50,235 bases of DNA from Candidatus Hydrogenedentota bacterium. Lineage in GTDB: Bacteria > Hydrogenedentota > Hydrogenedentia > Hydrogenedentales > SLHB01. The position numbers were made by a program, and so were the translations under genes. The stretch spans positions 1 through 50,235 of the forward strand of contig JAIBAQ010000020.1 in assembly GCA_019695095.1 (NCBI GenBank), given 5' to 3'. A model generated the notes under the pieces. The model was given only the letters and a program-made list of their open reading frames with translations. It searched no databases and had not been told where the DNA came from. Below are positions 44,574 through 50,235 of the stretch, one piece after another; the stretch's first letter is position 1; every line of letters begins with the position of its first letter.

Positions 44574-46880
44574 TCAGCGGCGTAGGAAGAGAAAACGGAG
44601 TCCGAGCAATCCGGTCGCGGCGAGGGAGAGAAACGAGACGGCCAATCCCACGTAGTGCGGCAGAGGACGGTAGCGAAATTCGATCACGTGCTCACCGGCG
44701 CGCGTCGCCACTCCTCGAAACAACCCGTTAACTTTCAGTATGGGCTGCCGTTCGCCGTCCACCCATGCCACCCAACCCGCCGAGAACGTGTCCGCAAGGA
44801 CGGTGATTCCCGGCTGCGTCGATTCGACGCGCACGATGACGTGTTCCGGGCTTACGTCCTCCACGGAACACGTTGCGCTGACGCCTTCGTCGGGGACCTT
44901 TGCGGACGCGGAATCCGCCGCCAACAGTTCCAGACCATCCGAAAACGCGTCCACAACGCATTCCCGTGCGGGATCGAGGGAAGGATCCGCCAGGGCGTCC
45001 AATGCCGCCGTGAGACCTACGGCCACGCGCCAGCGGGGCGTCCAGTAGGAACGAGGCAAGGCGTCTTCATTGAGGAATATCCGCACGTCTTCGCCGGACG
45101 CCGGGAGTTCACGGAGCCGCGCGCCACGGGTGCGAAAGATGGGCTCACGCAAGAGCCCCTGAGGCGTCGCCAGCAGGACGCGCGCCGCCATGAATCGCAG
45201 CAGACCCGGCTGCGCCGCGTCAGGCGACACGCCATTGCCCGAGGTTCGCGTTAGCGGGGTTGGATTCGGTACCAGCCGCTCCCACCACTGCGCTTCGTCC
45301 TTCGTGACCGGCAGATCGACCCCGCCAATCAGGCTCAACGGATAGATGAACCCCAGATTGCCGTTGAGTGAAACGTCGAGATCGCGTGTCGAAAAGAACG
45401 CGCGCGCGCCCGCCGCCTGAACGCGGGCCGTATCAAGGACGGTAGCGTGCAGCGTGTAACACCCGGGCGCGTTCTGGCGCGGATGCCGGTACTGGGTTTT
45501 GCCAGCCGAAGTGAGGTCCACAAAGAGCAGGACGGCCAGGGCCAATATCGTAACGTTGCGCAGCCAGTGCTTGCGCCAGATCAGGAACGGTCCGACGATC
45601 ATGAACATGGCCAGCATCTTTCCGCGCACTTCGCCGCCAAAGCCCACGGCGACGAAGACAATGACGGCCATCATCGCGACCGCAGGAAAGAAGATGGACG
45701 GCGCGCGGAAGTTCTGTTTCGGCACGAGCACACGATCCGCGCCGAGGGATACCAGCATGGCGATTCCAAAGATTGCGGGATGCAGCAGGGCAAGACGCGG
45801 AAAGCTCAACGGGAGCCGGATGGGCAACAGAGTGGCGACTGCAATCAGTACGGCGGTCGCCCCGAAGAAGAAGCCTACTTCACGCCAGCGGTGTCTGTGA
45901 AACAAGGCGGCGGGGATTAGCGCCAAGGCCGGAATGCCCACGTACCCGAGCCGGGGAAGCATTCCGCCCGTCGGCGCGAACACTTGGGCCAGCAACTCGC
46001 CTGGCGCGGTGTAGGGCTGCGCGGCCACCGTCATGTTCCAGAGTGTCTGGGAGGGATCGGCGGTGGCGAGGGCGTAGTTCAGGGATGGCAGCCACTGCAC
46101 GGCGGAAACGCCCAACGCCACGGCGGGTATGGACAAGGTCAACTTGACGCGTGTCAGGAAAGGCGGCGCCAACGGGTTGTGCGGGAAAACGGCTATCAGG
46201 GCCAAGTATGGGACCGCCAACAGAGCCGCCGCGACCGCCAGGGCATATACCCCGGACAAAATGAGCAGCGCTCCAATGACACCCGCAAGCACGGCCATCG
46301 CGCGGTCGAAGTGATATGCAAACTCGCGAACGGCCCAGAAGAACAGCGGCAGCCAAACCAGCGCGTCCGCGACCGGAGGACGTGTGACGCCTCCCGCGGC
46401 AAAACCGCAGAACGCATACACAATTCCCCCCAGCAGGGCCGGGAGATGACCCACGCCCGTGGCGCGCGCCGCCAGCACGAAAAAGAGCCCCATGAGGAAC
46501 AGGCAGAGAAACCCGTGCAGGGCCATGGCTTGCTCAAGGGGGGCGATAAGAAAGACGGCATTCAAGGGTTGGAACAGGCCCAATCGAGCGTCCGTGTATA
46601 CGGGGGTGCCGCACAACTGCCGGCTGTTCCACATTGGGAAATGGCCCTTTTGCATGGACCCAAAGGCAAAGTCATACGCGGGGTAATAGAATTGATAAAG
46701 ATCGCTGTTTTCGTAGGCCTCGTGGGGGCCGCCCGGGGCAATAAAGGCCGCATTCCAATAGATCGGCGCCAACGCCACGAATACGAGCGCGACCAGCAGC
46801 ATCGGGCGGAACGAATACCGATACGGCGAGTCAGTCTCCAGGAAGGTTAGCTTCAGATTTCCGGAAAGCTCGGCGATCAC
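44574..46880 (-). CDS. YfhO-family polytopic membrane protein
   Basis: The 768-residue protein has about twelve membrane helices in its N-terminal two thirds (PMLLVALVFVALAPIYWNAA, HGFLCLFLMGLFFVLAARAT, LPALLGGIVYAFCGFAAGGV). A soluble domain (about 510-725) and two closing helices (LAVSFLSLAATGLLGLRFLF) follow. The SDLYQFYYPAYDFAFGSMQK and FPMWNSRQLCGTPVY loops are the YfhO/GT-C hallmark. YfhO proteins are proposed to glycosylate lipoteichoic acid or membrane components. It starts with GTG at 46880 and converges on asnB with seven bases between stops. Confidence 0.88.
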   Translation of the reverse strand: MIAELSGNLKLTFLETDSPYRYSFRPMLLVALVFVALAPIYWNAAFIAPGGPHEAYENSDLYQFYYPAYDFAFGSMQKGHFPMWNSRQLCGTPVYTDARLGLFQPLNAVFLIAPLEQAMALHGFLCLFLMGLFFVLAARATGVGHLPALLGGIVYAFCGFAAGGVTRPPVADALVWLPLFFWAVREFAYHFDRAMAVLAGVIGALLILSGVYALAVAAALLAVPYLALIAVFPHNPLAPPFLTRVKLTLSIPAVALGVSAVQWLPSLNYALATADPSQTLWNMTVAAQPYTAPGELLAQVFAPTGGMLPRLGYVGIPALALIPAALFHRHRWREVGFFFGATAVLIAVATLLPIRLPLSFPRLALLHPAIFGIAMLVSLGADRVLVPKQNFRAPSIFFPAVAMMAVIVFVAVGFGGEVRGKMLAMFMIVGPFLIWRKHWLRNVTILALAVLLFVDLTSAGKTQYRHPRQNAPGCYTLHATVLDTARVQAAGARAFFSTRDLDVSLNGNLGFIYPLSLIGGVDLPVTKDEAQWWERLVPNPTPLTRTSGNGVSPDAAQPGLLRFMAARVLLATPQGLLREPIFRTRGARLRELPASGEDVRIFLNEDALPRSYWTPRWRVAVGLTAALDALADPSLDPARECVVDAFSDGLELLAADSASAKVPDEGVSATCSVEDVSPEHVIVRVESTQPGITVLADTFSAGWVAWVDGERQPILKVNGLFRGVATRAGEHVIEFRYRPLPHYVGLAVSFLSLAATGLLGLRFLFLRR

Positions 46881-47088
46881 GGTAGGCGTCCGGAATACGA
46901 TTGAATGCGAGAGACGGTCGTCCAGGATCCTGGAACGGCAAAAGCCATGATTACGTCTCCCGCGGCGCTTGGGCCGGTCAAACTATCCACTCCACCTGAA
47001 ATCGTAACACCGGGGTTTAGGCGCTTTCCATCGAACGGGGTAATTCATGGTAAGATTCCAGGGAGAAACATCGTCCTGGGGAAGGGTA

Positions 47089-49080
47089 ATGAGGAAGAAT
47101 AGAAGCGTGCGTGAGTGTGGAAGCCGGTTGCTCTGGTTAGGAATTGCGGCAGTAGCCTTATGCGGAACGGCATGGGCAGTGCCTATAGGATACACGGATT
47201 GCGAAGGCTATACCGTTATCTTCGACTCGGACAACCCGCCCGCGTGGGCCGTACAACCTCTTGTTCCTTCCCACCGCGCCAAGTTCAATCAGATTACGTT
47301 CAACGTCACCTACCTCGACGTTACCAACAATAACAACATCGGATTCGACGACCCCGCTTTGGGTACAGCGCGCCGCGACGTCGTGGACCGTGTGCTCGAA
47401 TACTTGGGCGATGTCCTCAACGAATCCAGCCCGGCAACGTGCGATATCGTGTTTAATGTCTCAGAGACGGACGGAACAAGCTTCTTGGCGTCTGCGGGGC
47501 CGTATTTCTCGGTTTCTCCAAATGGGTTTAGCAGCGGATTTGCCCATCAGCACATCACCACGGGTGTAGACCCCAGTGGCAGCGTCGCAGACGTTACGTG
47601 TACGGTCGACTTCGGCTGGCCTTGGTACACAGCGGCGGCAACTACAGTCCCTGGCGGACAATACGACCTCTTCTCCGTCCTGTTGCACGAAATGACGCAT
47701 GGTCTCGGAATCTTGTCGCTTTCAAACGCCAGCGGGACCAGCAAGATCTCCGGAGGAAACCCGGGCGTCTACTCGAAGTGGGACGACTACATGGAGACAG
47801 GCACCAGCGGAACCGTCATCTTCAATAACACGACGACGGTCTTCGTCGGCAATACGTCGTACCTTACCGGCAGCAACGGCGGACTGGTCTTGGATTGTCC
47901 CTTCGGCAATGCCGCGTACGGCGGTACGCGCCCACCCTTGTATGCGCCTTCGCCATTCGTGTCGGGAAGCAGTCTGAGCCATTGGTCGGACGGCATCGGT
48001 AGCGCGTACGTGATGAAACGCAGCATTGCTTCCGGCGTGGCAATTCGCACGTATGCGCCGGTCGAAGTTGCTGTCCTCAAAGATATTGGCTATGTGAATG
48101 CCGAAGCTCCGACCGCGCCGGACGTCGATTTCGCCTCGGCCACGTATACGATCGCCGAAGGAAACAGCACGGCCTCGCTTACCGTTTCGCTCTCCGAGGC
48201 GCCTGGCCCCGGCAATACGACAACGGTCGACTACGCGATTACCGGCGGCTCTGCCGAAGCGGGCAAAGACTATACCCTCACCAGCGGCACGGTGCAGTTC
48301 AATGCCTTCGACTCATCGAAAACAGTCAATATCCAGATTCTCGACGATGCGTTCCGGGAACCGAACGAGACCGTTGTGGTCACGCTGTCGAATCCCGTGT
48401 ACGGCGTCCTGACGGGGACCAACAATCCTGCAACCTTGACGATTCAAGACACCGACCCCTTGCCGGGTGTCGATTTCTCCAGCGCGACGTACTCGATTGG
48501 CGAATCGGGATTGGCCGCAACCCTGGAACTGCGCCTCACCGACGCGCCTGGCACCGGCAACACAGCCGTGGTCACGTATACGACCAGTCCGGGCACGGCA
48601 ACATCGGGTGTGGACTACCCGGCGGTGAGCAATACGGTTACGTTCGGAGCGGCGGAGACCGTCAAGACCTTTAATGTACCCATCACCAACGACACGAAGC
48701 ATGAATCAAACGAGACATTCACGGTGACCTTGAGCAATCCATCGAGCGCGATTCTGCTGAATGTGCTGAATCCTGCAACCGTGACCATTACTGACGACGA
48801 TCCCGATACGGATGCGGACGGTATTTCCGACGCAGATGAGTTGTCGGGCCTGTTCGGTTACGTGACCAACCCCAACCGAACCGATACGGACTATGACACG
48901 ATCCCGGATTGGGTGGAGATTCAGGGATTGAACGGACACCTAACCGACCCGACCGATGCGGACTCCGACAACGACGGCGCGCCCGACGGCGTGGAAGTCT
49001 ATTTCGGAACCGACCCGCTCGACCCCTTCGATACGGCGGCGTTCCCGACAATTTCCGTACCTCGTTTCGAAGAGAGGTAA
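47089..49080 (+). CDS. Secreted zinc metalloprotease-like protein with Calx-beta domains
   Basis: The 663-residue protein starts at ATG 47089 (GAAGGG upstream); an open frame from 47047 adds no signal. The signal peptide contains LLWLGIAAVALCGTAWA. The first domain (about 30-340) carries the HExxH zinc motif LLHEMTHGLGILS (His200, Glu201, His204), like other secreted HExxHGLG proteins; the third ligand is not evident. Two Calx-beta domains follow (about 343-455 and 459-570; VDFASATYTIAEGNSTASLT, VDFSSATYSIGESGLAATLE). Asp-rich thrombospondin-3-like calcium loops come last (DDDPDTDADGISDADE, DADSDNDGAPDGVE). Probably a calcium-dependent extracellular hydrolase or adhesin. Confidence 0.85.
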   Translation: MRKNRSVRECGSRLLWLGIAAVALCGTAWAVPIGYTDCEGYTVIFDSDNPPAWAVQPLVPSHRAKFNQITFNVTYLDVTNNNNIGFDDPALGTARRDVVDRVLEYLGDVLNESSPATCDIVFNVSETDGTSFLASAGPYFSVSPNGFSSGFAHQHITTGVDPSGSVADVTCTVDFGWPWYTAAATTVPGGQYDLFSVLLHEMTHGLGILSLSNASGTSKISGGNPGVYSKWDDYMETGTSGTVIFNNTTTVFVGNTSYLTGSNGGLVLDCPFGNAAYGGTRPPLYAPSPFVSGSSLSHWSDGIGSAYVMKRSIASGVAIRTYAPVEVAVLKDIGYVNAEAPTAPDVDFASATYTIAEGNSTASLTVSLSEAPGPGNTTTVDYAITGGSAEAGKDYTLTSGTVQFNAFDSSKTVNIQILDDAFREPNETVVVTLSNPVYGVLTGTNNPATLTIQDTDPLPGVDFSSATYSIGESGLAATLELRLTDAPGTGNTAVVTYTTSPGTATSGVDYPAVSNTVTFGAAETVKTFNVPITNDTKHESNETFTVTLSNPSSAILLNVLNPATVTITDDDPDTDADGISDADELSGLFGYVTNPNRTDTDYDTIPDWVEIQGLNGHLTDPTDADSDNDGAPDGVEVYFGTDPLDPFDTAAFPTISVPRFEER

Positions 49081-49152
49081 CTCAATCGTCGGCGCGGCCG
49101 GGGTACATGGCTTAAACCGGACACCTGGCAGTACCGCGACTATCGTTTGAGG

Positions 49153-49172
49153 CGCAGCCGCCCTCGGCTGCG
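49153..49172. terminator. 8-bp GC-rich hairpin after the metalloprotease gene
   Basis: CGCAGCCG (49153-49160) pairs exactly with CGGCTGCG (49165-49172) around CCCT. No T run follows, so termination is uncertain. The rest of the 249-base gap before the next gene shows nothing I can name. Confidence 0.4.
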
Positions 49173-49329
49173 ATTCAGCGCGCTGCGGTTACAGGCCTGC
49201 GGCGCTACCCATATGTCCTCACATCGTTTTCCTTCTTCCATCCCTTGACGCAGGCCCGTGAGCCGCGTAGGATGACGCGGGGTGTATTCGGTTTCCACAG
49301 GAATAGAGTGCAACGGGACTGGAGTTGCG

Positions 49330-50235
49330 ATGGAAGCCACGAGTTTGTCCGTCGTCTTGGTGACGCGTAATCGCGCATCTCTCCTGACGATGGCTCTGGC
49401 GCATTTGGAACAGCAGACGTTTCCTGCCGCTCGCTTCGAGATTGTGCTGGTCGACGCGGGCAGCACAGATGGGACGCCCGAGGTCATGCAGCGATACGCG
49501 GCGGGCGCGCCGGTTCGCATCCGTACGTTGCGCACGGAGGACACAAACACCTCGCGCGCGCGCAACACCGCCATCAAAACCGCCACGGGCCGTTGGGTCT
49601 TGTTTCTGGATGACGACCTTTTGGCGGGACCGGGTCTCGTAGAGAGCCATGTGGCGGCGCAAGAACGCGCGGGCGGCGAGTGTGCCGTGATTGGCAAGGT
49701 TGACATGCATCCCCAGGCCGATACGAAGGTCTTCCTCGGAGAACGCGAACTGGGACGCAGGCGGAACTTCCTCAAAGACCAACCCCTGCGCTTTCTCGAT
49801 TGGCGGCTCTGGAACCTGAGTCTTCCGCGCAACCTGTTGATTGAAGCGGGCGGGTTCGACGAGGAATTCTCGGTGTCTGGGCTCGACGATATCGAGTTGG
49901 CGAATCGCTTGGAGCAGCAGGGACTGCGTGGATATTACTGCGACGACGCTTGCGCCTACCTCTGGATGCCGTTGAATCTGGAAGAGCAGCGCCGCCGGTA
50001 CTATGCCGAAGGTCATACGCTTCCCCGCGTGATGGAGAAGACCCAATCGGACATGGTCCGTAACCGGTATCTCGGCCCTCTGCGCTGGGGTCTTCCGGGA
50101 CCCGCGCAGGTGATGCTGCCGGTGTACCGCCGCGCGTGTATGTTGCTGGCAAGCAACACGCGGCCTTTCGGCTACATGTGCCGCCGGATTCTGATGCATG
50201 CCATGCGCGAAGGGTATCGCGATGCCCTGCGCGGA
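49330..50235 (+). CDS. Family 2 glycosyltransferase (3' end outside window)
   Basis: The frame is open from the ATG at 49330 (GGAG five bases upstream) to the window edge, 302 codons. It is a GT-A fold inverting transferase: SVVLVTRNRASLLTMALAHL at the start, FEIVLVDAGSTDGTPEVMQR with the conserved DxxSxD-like segment, NTSRARNTAIKTATGRWVLF, and the metal-binding LFLDDDLLAGPG. A catalytic DD appears in FSVSGLDDIELANRLEQQGL. The far C-terminus (MREGYRDALRG) continues past the window. The acceptor is unknown; it joins the other glycan genes upstream. The longer minus-strand open frames in this region are shadows of it. Confidence 0.9.
   Translation, partial: MEATSLSVVLVTRNRASLLTMALAHLEQQTFPAARFEIVLVDAGSTDGTPEVMQRYAAGAPVRIRTLRTEDTNTSRARNTAIKTATGRWVLFLDDDLLAGPGLVESHVAAQERAGGECAVIGKVDMHPQADTKVFLGERELGRRRNFLKDQPLRFLDWRLWNLSLPRNLLIEAGGFDEEFSVSGLDDIELANRLEQQGLRGYYCDDACAYLWMPLNLEEQRRRYYAEGHTLPRVMEKTQSDMVRNRYLGPLRWGLPGPAQVMLPVYRRACMLLASNTRPFGYMCRRILMHAMREGYRDALRG

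Overview
This window reads as chromosome from a diderm (Gram-negative-type), moderately GC-rich bacterium. Diderm character is inferred from a family 9 (heptosyltransferase-like) glycosyltransferase, several lipobox lipoproteins, PDZ and AsmA-like envelope proteins and a SurA-like chaperone. The mix of a Tat-exported Gfo/Idh/MocA oxidoreductase, a DUF6807 ('PmoA family') protein, YfhO-like membrane proteins, Calx-beta and calcium-loop secreted proteins and tandem CBS/CorC proteins is what I would expect from Candidatus Hydrogenedentes or a PVC-like lineage. That placement is inference; no 16S gene is present.

Layout. 1-6.3 kb: partial methyltransferase, double GNAT protein, TPR protein plus signal peptidase I, zinc-ribbon membrane protein, a probably leaderless small membrane protein, and an FHA-GAF-class III cyclase. 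6.3-7.6 kb: a self-contained ribosomal-stalk unit (promoter, L10 leader, rplJ, rplL, terminator) on the minus strand, separated from rpoBC and rplKA. 7.7-20 kb: a long plus-strand run with parvulin chaperone, DUF624-like protein, eno, ftsB-like gene, phoH (apparently a CTG start), 7TM-HD phosphohydrolase, ybeY, two CNNM/CBS/CorC proteins and two PlsC acyltransferases. Many of these genes overlap by a few bases. 20-25.5 kb: a mixed accessory stretch with DUF6807, an unknown helical protein, a promoter-terminator unit that looks like a small RNA gene, a DUF3800 gene converging on it, a lipoprotein, a thioesterase and a DUF2161 nuclease-like protein. 25.5-30.5 kb: Gfo/Idh/MocA oxidoreductase and a large secreted Pro/Ala-rich, calcium-loop protein. 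30.5-35.7 kb: HDOD protein, queA, a polytopic membrane protein and a stand-alone cyclic-nucleotide-binding domain. 35.7-39.2 kb: five minus-strand envelope genes. 39.2-39.5 kb: a REPIN-like palindrome flanked by a 16-bp direct repeat. 39.5-50.2 kb: surface-glycan genes (GT9, two GT4, asparagine synthase, YfhO-like, partial GT2) and a secreted Calx-beta metalloprotease.

How the genes connect. Two threads stand out. One is a possible cAMP circuit: the FHA-GAF cyclase keeps all the catalytic residues I checked, and the CNB protein at 35.2 kb keeps the phosphate-binding cassette. The other is an RNA/membrane homeostasis cluster (phoH, 7TM-HD, ybeY, corC-like) built as a translationally coupled chain. 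The most novel-looking element is the predicted ~69-nt structured RNA at 22.2 kb. I saw no tRNA, rRNA, CRISPR array or insertion sequence.
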